Positions 1-8,429 are shown, counted from the first letter of the stretch. The stretch is DNA of 64,000 nt from Blautia hansenii (GCF_013304445.1 NZ_JAAITA010000007.1:1-64000), one strand, 5' to 3'. Made by a program: numbers and translations. Notes: generated by a model not told the origin, from the letters alone.

Positions 1-75
1 GAAGAGGAAGCAGTATCAATTTAATATAGCAATTATTTAATATTCGTTATACTAGATACTGAGCATCAAACGGAA

Positions 76-2013
76 TTGGCCTATTTGCATGAACAGCTTA
101 TAGAGGGAGAACCAGTACAAGACAAGTCATGGAGATATGCAGAAGAATATCTGATGCAGTTAGGAATTTATAATGTGATATTAGTAGAAGAAAATGATGT
201 TCGAAATTATAAAAGGTTTCTGCTTGAGGACAGGGACTGTACGATCAGGGCAGCAAATAGTATGACATCATTTCTCAGAAACAAAAAAGCATACTGGATC
301 GAACAAGAATATGGTGATCTACTGGAAGAAATTCGGCAGTGCGAAGGCATCGAAATGCCATTGACGGGTAATATCAAAAATTTTCTTATTCGGGAAGGGA
401 TACACCATATCCGAGAAATCGATTATTCTATCCGAGAAAAATATGAACAGTATCTTATGAAGGAAAAGAAGCCAGAACAGGTACTTCGGTATTTAAAGAC
501 ATTGGATCGAATCAAGCAATATCATATCAGACAGGAAATGAAACAATTTGCAAACATAAAAAAATTTTATTTGAAATACGAACAGCAGATCCTTTTCCTG
601 CCATATCTGCCAGATCAGAAACTGGCTATGGAATTTGATAAGGTACGTGATAAGACAGAATTGGTATGGGACTTTAGTGTCAAGGCTTCAGAAAAGATGA
701 AACAGCAGATTTTTCAACTACTCATACATATTCTTGAGAATGTAAAGGATCCAAAGGATCGGAGAGTACGATTCCTGCTTCCTATGCAGTGGATGTATCA
801 ATATTGCATCAAGCAAGGGATAGTAGATATAGAAACCATAGAACAGGAAGAGATTGAAAAATTAGAAGAGATAGTAAAGCAGAAGGTGGTTAACTATAAA
901 AACTCCATGCAGATTGTGGATAACAGTCGAAAAATTCTCTTTATGAGTGGAAAGCAGATCCACTGGCATGCAAATGTATGGTACATGGAAAGATTCCACC
1001 TTGCGCCAGAAAGAGTGAATCCATGTAATCCGGTGAATAGGTTATCTTTTTACCAAGTAGAAAATTTAAACAATAGAAAGCTGCTACAGGAATATGCAAG
1101 ATATCAGATAGGAATCACAGGTCTGACCATTGGAAATATTCGAAGCCAGCAAAACTATGTGAAAAAATTTCTAAAGTATTTAGGGCCTGACGTATGTGCT
1201 CTTGATGTAACTGAAAAACAGATAGGTGCATATTTTAAGGAAATCCAGCAACAAGAAATTCAAGCAGAAACTGTGAACCGGCAGATACTGGATATCACAA
1301 AATTCTATGAGTACCTAAAGATAAAAAAACATATTAAGGCAATTCCGTTTCACCCGGAGTACTATGAGCAGAAAGTATATCCTATACATCATGACAGGAG
1401 CGTTGATGAAGATATTTATATGGAAATACTTCACAAACTGAATTTATTTCCAGAAGAATTGCGGTTGATCTTCCTGCATCTATGGGCAACAGGGTTAAGG
1501 ATCAGCGAAGTATGTACGCTAAAAGGAGATGCATACTACTGGGATGGAGAGGATGCCTGGATCAAAGTGTATCAGATCAAAATGAAGGCAGATAAAATGA
1601 TTCCTGTTCCATTTATGCTGTATGAGGTTATGCAACAATACATAAAGAAAAATCATATTCATGCAAACGATTATGTTTTTCAAGCTGAACAGGGAGGAGC
1701 ATATAGAATAGGTTCATTTGTAAAACGTTTTCGAACGCAATGTAAAAAACACAAAATAGCAGATTGTGAGTATGTATTTAAAACACATGATTACAGACAT
1801 ACGCTGGCAACCCAATTTTATGATGATGGTGTACCGATACAAACAATTCGTGATTACCTTGGACATGTAGCAGAAGAAATGACTAAACAGTATGTGGACT
1901 ATATGCCTAAGAAGATTGAAAAAGCAAATGACAATTACTTTGATAAACCAGAAAATAATATTGCTTTGACAATCACACCAAAGAAGCGGAGATATAGACA
2001 TGAAAAAGGATAG
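76..2013 (+). CDS. Large tyrosine recombinase, TnpB-like
   Basis: A 645-residue protein close in length to Tn554 TnpB (about 630). The C-terminal third is a tyrosine recombinase catalytic domain: Arg475 in GLRISEV, His571 and Arg574 in HDYRH, His597 in LGH, and nucleophile Tyr606 in KQYVDY. An N-terminal SAM-like core-binding segment (around 335-430) precedes it, and the first 300 residues are a long basic/acidic extension typical of this subfamily. It would cut and rejoin element ends together with partner recombinases. The start is uncertain: position 76 is a TTG with no clear ribosome site, and the frame is open back to a stop at 22-24, so translation may be coupled to an upstream recombinase outside the window. 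The stop overlaps the next gene by 14 bases. Confidence 0.85.
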   Translation: MAYLHEQLIEGEPVQDKSWRYAEEYLMQLGIYNVILVEENDVRNYKRFLLEDRDCTIRAANSMTSFLRNKKAYWIEQEYGDLLEEIRQCEGIEMPLTGNIKNFLIREGIHHIREIDYSIREKYEQYLMKEKKPEQVLRYLKTLDRIKQYHIRQEMKQFANIKKFYLKYEQQILFLPYLPDQKLAMEFDKVRDKTELVWDFSVKASEKMKQQIFQLLIHILENVKDPKDRRVRFLLPMQWMYQYCIKQGIVDIETIEQEEIEKLEEIVKQKVVNYKNSMQIVDNSRKILFMSGKQIHWHANVWYMERFHLAPERVNPCNPVNRLSFYQVENLNNRKLLQEYARYQIGITGLTIGNIRSQQNYVKKFLKYLGPDVCALDVTEKQIGAYFKEIQQQEIQAETVNRQILDITKFYEYLKIKKHIKAIPFHPEYYEQKVYPIHHDRSVDEDIYMEILHKLNLFPEELRLIFLHLWATGLRISEVCTLKGDAYYWDGEDAWIKVYQIKMKADKMIPVPFMLYEVMQQYIKKNHIHANDYVFQAEQGGAYRIGSFVKRFRTQCKKHKIADCEYVFKTHDYRHTLATQFYDDGVPIQTIRDYLGHVAEEMTKQYVDYMPKKIEKANDNYFDKPENNIALTITPKKRRYRHEKG

Positions 2014-3496
2014 GATACATATTTACGAAATGGAAAGCTATAAGCATGCCTCAGAAGAACAAAGAAATTCTATGAGAATATGTAAGATCCGTTATTTTGA
2101 TCTGGAAGGGCTACCATCTAAGGAAGTGAAAGAAATCTTAGAAGCCTTTATATGGGAACGGGGGAAGACTTTAGCATTATCGAGCCTTGCTACTGAACTA
2201 ACCACCTATAACAATATACGGAAGTTTTTGATAGAGAAGAATATAACAGTATTGCAGAATGCTGGTCCAGAAAAGACGGTCAGAATTTTAAAGGGGTGGA
2301 TGTTAGAAAAGGGATTGGCCTTGTCCAGCATGAAATACCGGGCTGCTTACGATATAACAGCCAGAGAAACACCAGCATTGGAAAGAAAACTGCGTCAGAT
2401 TCTAAAATTTGCTGAAGTGAAAGATGAACGGGAAGAACAGGAAAAAGATATATGGGAGTTGGAGAAATTTGAATTTCCAATCAGAAGAAATCCCATAAAA
2501 AATGTGAAGACCCTTAACTTCACCGATATTTTACAGCCGGATATCAGAGAAGAGGTAAAAAGAACCATATTCTTACATTTAAAATATTCCGCACTTGGCA
2601 CAATACATTCAGAGATGACTGCAGTAAAGAGATTTAGCCGCTTTTTAAATGTAAGAAAGCCAGAGCTGGAATCATTACAGGAATTGAGTCGAGAAGATAT
2701 TGAAGACTATTTGATATACTTACAGACGGAGACAACCGAAAGAAAGAACTATCGTTCCGATCTGTATGGCTTAAAACGTGTGATTGAAGATGTGGGGAAT
2801 ATATATGAGAGAAGGCATCTTCTGCAACTTTTCTTAAATAATGATTTTCCAAGTACACCACGATATCAGTTTAAATTTTATTCAGATGCTACAATTAAGC
2901 GATTGAATTCCCACATTTTTAATATGGACGAGCAGATAGCCAGGGCATTGATCGTTCACCAGCTTTTGGGAACACGCATTTCCGATACGCTTACTTTAAG
3001 AATGGATTGTCTTAGAGAGAAAGAAGGGAGATATTTTGTCCGGATTGATCAAGTGAAATCCATTACTTATGAAAAGGCAGTTAGTAATGAGGTGGGGCGC
3101 TTGATTTTAAAAGCCATGGAATATACCAAAGAGCGTTACGGGGAAACAGAATATGTTTTTGTAAAAAAAGATGATCCCACGAAACCATATCAATATGGAA
3201 TGATCCAGGCACAAGTTATGAGGATGATCCGGCAGAAAGATATACGGGATGATAATGGGGAACTGCTGAAATTCGGGACACATATTTTTAGACACTGTTA
3301 TGGGAAAAAATTGACCGAGCTTCATATCGAGGATTGGATGATAGCAAGACTACTTGGACATAAAACATTACAGAGTGTCCACCACTACCGGAGAATCGGG
3401 AATAAAGTTATGGCTGATGAAACGAGAAAAACCAGAGAAAAAATGGACCTTATATTAATGGACATAATAAAAGGATGGGATGGATATGAATTATGA
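2000..3496 (+). CDS. Tyrosine recombinase/integrase, third member of the trio
   Basis: A 498-residue tyrosine recombinase with an intact catalytic set: Arg326 in GTRISDT, His428 and Arg431 in HIFRH, His454 in LLGHK, and Tyr463 in HHYRRI. Residues about 185-290 look like a core-binding domain. The start ATG lies inside the 3' end of the preceding recombinase gene, which implies translational coupling, and the 3' end overlaps the first small HTH gene by 11 bases. In trio elements all recombinases are thought to be needed together for excision and integration; this one is probably the last of three. It shows no frameshift or lost catalytic residue, so the element could still be active. Confidence 0.85.
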   Translation: MKKDRIHIYEMESYKHASEEQRNSMRICKIRYFDLEGLPSKEVKEILEAFIWERGKTLALSSLATELTTYNNIRKFLIEKNITVLQNAGPEKTVRILKGWMLEKGLALSSMKYRAAYDITARETPALERKLRQILKFAEVKDEREEQEKDIWELEKFEFPIRRNPIKNVKTLNFTDILQPDIREEVKRTIFLHLKYSALGTIHSEMTAVKRFSRFLNVRKPELESLQELSREDIEDYLIYLQTETTERKNYRSDLYGLKRVIEDVGNIYERRHLLQLFLNNDFPSTPRYQFKFYSDATIKRLNSHIFNMDEQIARALIVHQLLGTRISDTLTLRMDCLREKEGRYFVRIDQVKSITYEKAVSNEVGRLILKAMEYTKERYGETEYVFVKKDDPTKPYQYGMIQAQVMRMIRQKDIRDDNGELLKFGTHIFRHCYGKKLTELHIEDWMIARLLGHKTLQSVHHYRRIGNKVMADETRKTREKMDLILMDIIKGWDGYEL

Positions 3497-3908
3497 AAAG
3501 ATGATAGCCGTGAATCGGATCGAAAGTGAGCAGAAAATTAAGCTGGCCACGATGGCTATAGAACAGTTGATAGAAAGGGGGGAATATCCATCGGTAACTC
3601 TGCTGGTGAAAAAAACTGGCTTATCAAGAGGGTTCTTTTATAAAAATCCAGAAGTGAGAAGCAGGTTGGATGCAGCCGTGCAATCGCCCAATGTATCATG
3701 TCGAAGAATTTGGAGTGAGAGTAAAGATTCAAAGAATGACAACACCGAGGCACTGCAGATGGATATCATGGAATATAAGGTCAGAAACCGAAGTTTGTCT
3801 CAGGAAAACGAGGAATTGCGAGGTCAGATAGAGGAACTTAAGGTTCAAGTGGAGAAACTAAAAAGCAGGATTAAAAAGAAAGAGCTTTCCATGCTGAAAA
3901 AATTATAA
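3486..3908 (+). CDS. Small HTH/coiled-coil transposition protein, copy 1 (DUF6262-like)
   Basis: A 140-residue protein resembling Tn554 TnpC / DUF6262. The N-terminus (MNYEKMIAVN) aligns with the start of the three following paralogues (MKYDK...), so ATG 3486 is preferred to ATG 3480. Residues about 17-62 form a helix-turn-helix-like unit (VTLLVKKTGLSRGFFYKN). Residues about 93-135 are a heptad-rich charged coiled coil ending in a Lys-rich tail. TnpC of Tn554 affects the orientation and efficiency of transposition, and a DNA-end-binding accessory role is inferred here. The gene overlaps the upstream recombinase by 11 bases. Confidence 0.7.
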   Translation: MNYEKMIAVNRIESEQKIKLATMAIEQLIERGEYPSVTLLVKKTGLSRGFFYKNPEVRSRLDAAVQSPNVSCRRIWSESKDSKNDNTEALQMDIMEYKVRNRSLSQENEELRGQIEELKVQVEKLKSRIKKKELSMLKKL

Positions 3909-3929
3909 TTAAAGGAAAAGGTATCTGAT

Positions 3930-4283
3930 ATGAAGTACGATAAGATTGTAGAGATAAGTAAAGAAAGATCAAGACAGAATACGGAAGTGGCACTTAGGGC
4001 AATAGAGGAAATGCTGAGAGAAGGGGAATGGATTACCGTTGCCGAGCTTGCCAAGAGAACAAAATTATCAAGAGCAAATTTTTATGTGAATAAAGACATT
4101 AGAAAGTCACTTGATGATGCTAGATACAGGCAACAGCGTATGTTAAAAATAAACTTTGACAGCGTGATGGAAATCGAAGATTTGCAACAAAAATTGCGAA
4201 AACTTAATTTGGAAATGGTGAAACTGAGAGTTGAAAATCAAGAACTACAAGTAATCAACCGGAATCTTCAGAAAGAAATATAA
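3930..4283 (+). CDS. Small HTH/coiled-coil transposition protein, copy 2 (DUF6262-like)
   Basis: A 117-residue paralogue of the preceding gene, starting MKYDKIVEIS. The HTH-like block includes VAELAKRTKLSRANFYVN (about residues 37-54), followed by a Leu-heptad coiled coil (about 82-115). It is preceded by an AAAGGAAAAGG ribosome site and lies 21 bases after copy 1. It shares the pattern VT/VA-x-L-x-K/R-x-T with the other copies, but most other positions differ, so the duplication is not recent. The predicted role is an accessory DNA-binding protein of the transposon, possibly acting as a hetero-oligomer with its neighbours (inference). Confidence 0.68.
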   Translation: MKYDKIVEISKERSRQNTEVALRAIEEMLREGEWITVAELAKRTKLSRANFYVNKDIRKSLDDARYRQQRMLKINFDSVMEIEDLQQKLRKLNLEMVKLRVENQELQVINRNLQKEI

Positions 4284-4298
4284 GTGAGGATGGACGGC

Positions 4299-4706
4299 AT
4301 GAAATACGATAAAGTAGTTGAAATGAATCAGAAAATTGGTAAGCAAAATGCCCGTATCGTGGAAAAAGAGATTGAAAGAATGATAGAAAATGGTGAAAGA
4401 GTTACGGTAGCAGCATTACAAAGATATACTGGATTTTCAAATTCATTCTTTTACAAAAATAAACTTGTTCGTGAAATTTTGTATGAAGCAATTCGAAAGC
4501 AGAATCAGTGTTATAAAAATAACCTTACTTCGATGTGTACTCAACAAGAGATAGAAGAAAAGATGATAAAACAACAAAAACAAATTTTACAGCTGGAGTT
4601 AGAGAAGAGGAAGTTGCTTGAGGAGAATCAAAGGTTGAGAGAGGTGTGTGGGATTTTAGGAAAGGAGAAAAGAGAAAATGAAATACGACAAAATAGTCGC
4701 TATTAG
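4299..4706 (+). CDS. Small HTH/coiled-coil transposition protein, copy 3 (DUF6262-like)
   Basis: The third paralogue, 135 residues from ATG 4299 (MKYDKVVEMN). An upstream GTG (4284) and ATG (4290) are in frame, but family alignment and the GTGAGGA ribosome site favour 4299. The HTH-like block contains VAALQRYTGFSNSFFYKN, and the C-terminal half is a Gln/Glu/Lys-rich coiled coil. The 3' end overlaps copy 4 by 29 bases in another frame, so the two are probably translationally coupled. Confidence 0.66.
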   Translation: MKYDKVVEMNQKIGKQNARIVEKEIERMIENGERVTVAALQRYTGFSNSFFYKNKLVREILYEAIRKQNQCYKNNLTSMCTQQEIEEKMIKQQKQILQLELEKRKLLEENQRLREVCGILGKEKRENEIRQNSRY

Positions 4707-5055
4707 TCAAGAAAAAAGTAAGGTTAAAGCTGAGATTGCAAAGCAAGAAATTCAAAATATGCTGGATAGAAAAGAAAAAGTGACAATGGCTGCACTGATA
4801 AGAAAAACAGGATTTTCTAAAACACTTTTTTACAGAAATATAGAAGTTAGGACAGCACTAGATAAGGCATATAGGGAACAAGGTGCGTGTTATAATCCGA
4901 AGCAGATTATTGTTGATAAAGTTATGGAAGAAAAGTTAAATACATTGAAGATTGCAGTTACCAAGCTTAAGAAGGAAAATATAAAATTAACATTACAAAA
5001 TGAAGAACTTTTAAAAGAGATTGAAAGATTAAAATTGCAGCTAGAAAAGAAATAA
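4678..5055 (+). CDS. Small HTH/coiled-coil transposition protein, copy 4 (DUF6262-like)
   Basis: The fourth and last paralogue, 125 residues, the same length as Tn554 TnpC. It starts MKYDKIVAIS with a strong ribosome site (AAAGGAG) embedded in the 3' end of copy 3. It has an HTH-like block (MAALIRKTGFSKTLFYRN) and then a long Leu/Lys/Glu coiled coil (about 80-125). It is the last intact gene of the element before its inferred right end. Confidence 0.66.
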   Translation: MKYDKIVAISQEKSKVKAEIAKQEIQNMLDRKEKVTMAALIRKTGFSKTLFYRNIEVRTALDKAYREQGACYNPKQIIVDKVMEEKLNTLKIAVTKLKKENIKLTLQNEELLKEIERLKLQLEKK

Positions 5056-5086
5056 ACATATAAAAATAAAATAGAAAATTATGGAC

Positions 5087-5131
5087 AATACGGTGGCTTG
5101 ATTGGGAAATTAAGGTTGCCGTATTTCTTTA
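5087..5131 (+). terminator. Possible terminator at the end of the transposon operon
   Basis: The inverted repeat AATACGG (5087-5093) / CCGTATT (5119-5125) is followed by a T-rich stretch just after the last small HTH gene. The loop is long (25 bases), so the hairpin is weak. It could instead be a subterminal binding site for the recombinases. Confidence 0.35.
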
Positions 5132-5157
5132 TTTAATAGATAAAATGACCAAGGTGC

Positions 5158-5319
5158 ATGCAGGAGGCTGTGGTTACGCCCAGTATCCATGCGGTTTCCA
5201 GAGATGGGGCTAGATTTATAGTTATATTAATCGGTCTTGTCATCATCTTTAAAGAGCAGCTCAATAGTCTGGTAAAAAATATTCTTTCAAAAATCACAAA
5301 ACAAAGCAATAGTATATAA
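5158..5319 (+). pseudogene. Truncated Flp (type IVb) pilin, 3' remnant
   Basis: From ATG 5158 the frame encodes 53 residues whose last 33 or so (IVILIGLVIIFKEQ followed by LNSLVKNILSKITKQSNSI) match the membrane helix and tail of clostridial Flp1 pilins. The pilin N-terminus (basic leader, processing Gly and Glu, first half of the helix) is missing. It is replaced by unrelated sequence, and in-frame stops lie upstream of 5158. It sits exactly where flp is expected, just before the DUF5702 gene of the tad operon. The likely cause is the transposon insertion on the left, with the junction near 5205-5220. The rest of the pilin gene and the pilus ATPase/TadBC genes would then lie left of the element, outside the window. 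Confidence 0.7.
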
Positions 5320-5331
5320 GGCGGTGAAGGC

Positions 5332-6702
5332 ATGAAGCAAAAAGGAAGTATGACAATCGCCATGAGCCTGATGCTTCTGGCCTTTCTGCCCTTGATAGCG
5401 GTGACTATCCGTGCGTCGCAGACAGCCTGTGCCAGAGTACAGTCTGTCAATGGAATAGATACAGCTTTGTACTCTCTTTTTTCAGAATACGATAAGGAAC
5501 TTCTGGAAACGTACAATCTGTTCTTTCTTGACGCCGGATATGGCACCGGAAAACTGGATATCGGACAGATGATTAGTCAGGCAGAGCATTATGCCAAGCC
5601 GGTATTATCTTCCGGCATGACAAGGTGCAGTATACAGGCTTGTGGGGCGGAGGGCTTTCGCCTTGCCTCAGACAGAAAAGGCAAAGCGGTAGAACAGCAG
5701 ATAATTCGGTATATGAAAGGCAATCTTGGAGCTGCAGGTATAGAAAAATTAAAAGATAAATTGGAAGAAAACAGAACAATCCTCCAGCAGCAGGAGGAGA
5801 TTCAGGCACAGGGCATGGAAGAAACAGTTCCGGAAAATGCTGCACCCATGGAAGGGATTTCAGCAGAAAACAATCCTCTGGAGATTATAAAAAGTTTGAA
5901 AAACAATGGATTTCTGGGATTGGTGCTGCCTGCAGATACCCAGGTGTCAGAAAAAGTGCAGCCGCTGGGGGAAGTTCTTTCTCACAGAACCATAGAAACC
6001 GGTCAGGGAGATTTTGCTCAGATGGATGTGAAAAGTTCTGTGACGGATAAACTGCTGATACAGGAGTATGTGTTGGAAAAGCTGGGTACTTTTACAGAAC
6101 CGGGAAAGGAAGGTGCCCTGGATTATCAGGCAGAGTATGTACTAGGTGGAAAAGCAAGTGATAAAGAAAATTTATCCTATGTAGTAAACAGGCTTTTACT
6201 CATTCGGGAACCGGCCAATCTGGCATTTTTGTATACGGATGCGCAGAAGCGGGCAGAACTGGAGGCTTGTGCAGCAGCTTTGTCGTTTCTTCTTTTGATA
6301 CCGGAAGGCATGGAACTGGTGCAGGGTGTGCTGGCAGCAGGCTGGGCTTATGTGGAAAGTTTGTCAGATGTGAGGATTCTGCTGTCTGGCGGAAAAGTGC
6401 CATTGATAAAGGATAGCACAGCCTGGAAGACACAGTTGGAAAATCTGAATCAAAATACTTCCATTACAGGTGGAAGAGGGCAGGATTATGAGGAGTATCT
6501 TCGCATTTTGTTTACATTTGCACCAAAGGAAAAGAGCCTTATGAGAACTATGGATATGATAGAACAAAATATATGTAAAACAGAAGGACGGGAAAACTTC
6601 CGCTTTGATGTTTGTGTGGATGCGGTTTCCTTATCTTTTCTGATAAAAGGTCCAAACAATATGACCTGGCAGGCAGACAGATTTTATACATATGATATGT
6701 AA
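5332..6702 (+). CDS. DUF5702 protein of the Tad pilus locus
   Basis: A 456-residue protein beginning MKQKGSMTIAMSLMLLAF, a short basic leader and one hydrophobic helix (about 6-26). That is the TadG-like arrangement of pseudopilins that keep most of their mass outside the membrane. The rest is a mixed extracellular domain with a conserved SLFSEYDKELLETYNLFFLD segment (residues 47-66) and a second hydrophobic stretch near 320-340. The family is found in clostridial tad operons between the flp pilin and TadE genes, as here. The exact function is unknown; a minor pilus component or assembly factor is inferred. A GGCGGTGAAGG ribosome site precedes ATG 5332. Confidence 0.75.
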   Translation: MKQKGSMTIAMSLMLLAFLPLIAVTIRASQTACARVQSVNGIDTALYSLFSEYDKELLETYNLFFLDAGYGTGKLDIGQMISQAEHYAKPVLSSGMTRCSIQACGAEGFRLASDRKGKAVEQQIIRYMKGNLGAAGIEKLKDKLEENRTILQQQEEIQAQGMEETVPENAAPMEGISAENNPLEIIKSLKNNGFLGLVLPADTQVSEKVQPLGEVLSHRTIETGQGDFAQMDVKSSVTDKLLIQEYVLEKLGTFTEPGKEGALDYQAEYVLGGKASDKENLSYVVNRLLLIREPANLAFLYTDAQKRAELEACAAALSFLLLIPEGMELVQGVLAAGWAYVESLSDVRILLSGGKVPLIKDSTAWKTQLENLNQNTSITGGRGQDYEEYLRILFTFAPKEKSLMRTMDMIEQNICKTEGRENFRFDVCVDAVSLSFLIKGPNNMTWQADRFYTYDM

Positions 6703-6724
6703 AAGTAAGAAAGAAGGGCAGAGT

Positions 6725-7558
6725 ATGGTGCGGATACGCAGACAGATGAAAATATGGAATGAGGAGGAACGGTTTCTTTGGCGTAAAGGGAGCATCACTG
6801 TAGAAAGTGCTTTTATTCTGCCTCTTTTCTTTTTTGCCATAACGATGATTGCCGGAATGTTGGATTTATATCATACAACTGTTCTGGTGCAGACGGCCTT
6901 GTGTGAAGGGGCAAAGGAATTGGGTATGTATGCCTATTGTATTTCCGGGGACAGGGAATCTCCGGTAGGTGTGGTGGATGACGGGATTTGTATGGCTTAT
7001 GGAACCAGAAAAGTCAGAGAAGTGCTGAAAAAGGAATCGTTGCCTCAAATAGCAGGAGGTATACAGGGTATCAGTCTTTTGGGCTCTGCTTATGAAGGGG
7101 ATATAGTTTCTTTAGAAGCTGTTTTTCTGTATCATATGCCAGCAGATATTTTCAGAAGTTTTCCGGTAAGGATAAAGGCGGAAGGAGCGGCAAGAGCCTG
7201 GGTCGGTTACAACGGAGAGAAATATGGAACAGGTAAAAGTGAAGAGATGGTGTATGTGACGGAATGGGAGAGTGTATATCATGAAAGTCAGTCCTGCAGC
7301 TATCTGCACCTTTCTCTGGAGCAGGTGTCCAGCGACCGTTTGGAAGAGAGAAAAAATCAGTATGGAGAATCTTATCATAAATGTGACAAGTGCTGGGGCG
7401 GAGAACCTGTCCGCGGAAATGTTTATATCACGGAAAGCGGAAGTCACTATCACAGCAGCAGTCAATGCAGTGGGCTTACCAGACATGTAAAACTTATAAA
7501 AAAATCGGAGTTAAAAAATCTGAAAGTATGTACCAGATGTGGAGGGGGACATTCATGA
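6725..7558 (+). CDS. TadE-like pseudopilin with duplicated His/Cys module
   Basis: A TadE-family protein of 277 residues from ATG 6725, which has GAAGGG upstream; an in-frame ATG at 6692 would add 11 residues. The TadE signature KGSITVESAFILPLFFF with its membrane helix is near residues 20-50. The C-terminal third contains two copies of a short unit, at about residues 176-225 and 233-275. Each begins VYVTE or VYITE, carries an S-x-YH-x-S-x2-CS core and ends C-x2-C, a possible zinc site. The 3' end overlaps the prepilin peptidase gene by 4 bases. The protein is presumably a minor pseudopilin processed by that peptidase. Confidence 0.78.
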   Translation: MVRIRRQMKIWNEEERFLWRKGSITVESAFILPLFFFAITMIAGMLDLYHTTVLVQTALCEGAKELGMYAYCISGDRESPVGVVDDGICMAYGTRKVREVLKKESLPQIAGGIQGISLLGSAYEGDIVSLEAVFLYHMPADIFRSFPVRIKAEGAARAWVGYNGEKYGTGKSEEMVYVTEWESVYHESQSCSYLHLSLEQVSSDRLEERKNQYGESYHKCDKCWGGEPVRGNVYITESGSHYHSSSQCSGLTRHVKLIKKSELKNLKVCTRCGGGHS

Positions 7559-8004
7559 TGGAAAAATGGATACTGCATATGCTTATGTTGGGGCTGTGCA
7601 GCGCAGAGGATTATAGAGAAAAGAAAATTTCCATGTGGAAATTTATATTATATGCAGGAATTGCAGTGGGGTATGGAATATGGGAGTACAGCACTGCAGA
7701 TAGTCAAAGAAGCGTATGGATGGTACAAAGTGTTTTGGGCAGTCTTCCAGGTCTTCTCATGCTTTGTATGGGGAAATTATCTCAGGAAGCGGTGGGATAC
7801 GGGGATGGACTTCTGGTACTTATTATGGGAGTATCTATAGGATTTTGGGAAACGATGGGAATTCTTTTTACTGCCAGTATAGGAGCCGGTGCTGCAGCAT
7901 TGTACACATTGTTGAGGCACAAAGGCGGAAGAAAGAAACAGATAGCTTTTGCGCCTTTTTTATTCCTGGGAATGGCAGGTGGAAGAGTATGGCTGGGAAT
8001 TTAA
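7555..8004 (+). CDS. Prepilin peptidase, A24 family (TadV/CpaA-like)
   Basis: A 149-residue membrane protein. The aspartyl-protease pair of type IV prepilin peptidases is present: Asp19 in SAEDYREKKI and Asp84 in the GYGDG motif. It lacks the N-terminal methyltransferase half, as is normal for TadV. About four to five membrane helices are visible. It would cleave leaders of Flp pilin and TadE/F pseudopilins at the cytoplasmic membrane face. The start at 7555 overlaps the previous stop (ATGA) behind GGAGGGGG; a longer in-frame ORF upstream is only a shadow of tadE. Confidence 0.82.
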   Translation: MMEKWILHMLMLGLCSAEDYREKKISMWKFILYAGIAVGYGIWEYSTADSQRSVWMVQSVLGSLPGLLMLCMGKLSQEAVGYGDGLLVLIMGVSIGFWETMGILFTASIGAGAAALYTLLRHKGGRKKQIAFAPFLFLGMAGGRVWLGI

Positions 8005-8411
8005 AAAACTTTAAGCTGAGAGGAAGCTGCACGGTAGAAATGGCTATGATAAGTGGTGTATGGCTGTTGGTGATTTTTGCATCCCTGCTCTTGGTTGTGG
8101 GAAGCATGGAAAAGATAATAAATACAGCGGATGGCGTGGAAGCTGCTGTGTATGGGAGTGGGAAAGCGGTTAGCAGGATTTATGACGGTGTGGGAGAGGC
8201 GAAAAGAAAAGGGCAGAGCACAGGAAAGGCATACCGTGTGTCCGGCAGTAAACGGGAAATTACGGTATCGGCGGAAAACAGACTGCAGATACCTTTTCAA
8301 AATTTGGAATGGAAGCAGTCAGAGGTGATAAAAAGTAAAGTAGTTCGTCCTGTATTGTTTATAGAAAAAGTACAGAGAGCCAGAAAAATACGGGATACTT
8401 TTGAAGGATAG
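7989..8411 (+). CDS. TadE/TadF-like small pseudopilin
   Basis: 140 residues from ATG 7989, behind AGGTGGA and overlapping the peptidase gene by 16 bases. The N-terminus has a basic leader followed by GSCTVEMAMISGVWLLVIFA, the TadE-type Glu+5 and helix arrangement (CTVEMAM, then a membrane segment). The remainder is a small soluble domain. It is predicted to be a minor pseudopilin of the Tad system; no specific role can be read from it. Confidence 0.7.
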   Translation: MAGNLKNFKLRGSCTVEMAMISGVWLLVIFASLLLVVGSMEKIINTADGVEAAVYGSGKAVSRIYDGVGEAKRKGQSTGKAYRVSGSKREITVSAENRLQIPFQNLEWKQSEVIKSKVVRPVLFIEKVQRARKIRDTFEG

Positions 8412-8429
8412 GGAGAGGAGGCAAAGTAC

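Larger units (their letters stand above)
1..5215 (+). mobile_element. Tn554-type (recombinase-in-trio) transposon, right part
   Basis: The segment carries two tyrosine recombinase genes followed by four small DNA-binding genes, all on the plus strand and mostly overlapping, as in Tn554 tnpA-tnpB-tnpC and in recombinase-in-trio elements. It is clearly more A+T rich than the DNA to its right. A first, smaller recombinase (TnpA-like) would be expected just left of position 1; its stop may lie in the first 40 bases. The right boundary is inferred at about 5205-5220, where the reading frame turns into a recognisable Flp pilin C-terminus. The left end is outside the window, so terminal sequences and target duplication cannot be checked here. 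No cargo or resistance gene is seen in the visible part. Confidence 0.75.

Noticed and set aside
5158-5319. Treating the 53-codon frame as an intact small membrane-protein gene
   Set aside because: It has no ribosome site suited to 5158, its N-terminal 19 residues have no pilin or signal character, and its C-terminal part is a pilin helix and tail in the expected flp position. A truncated gene is the better reading.
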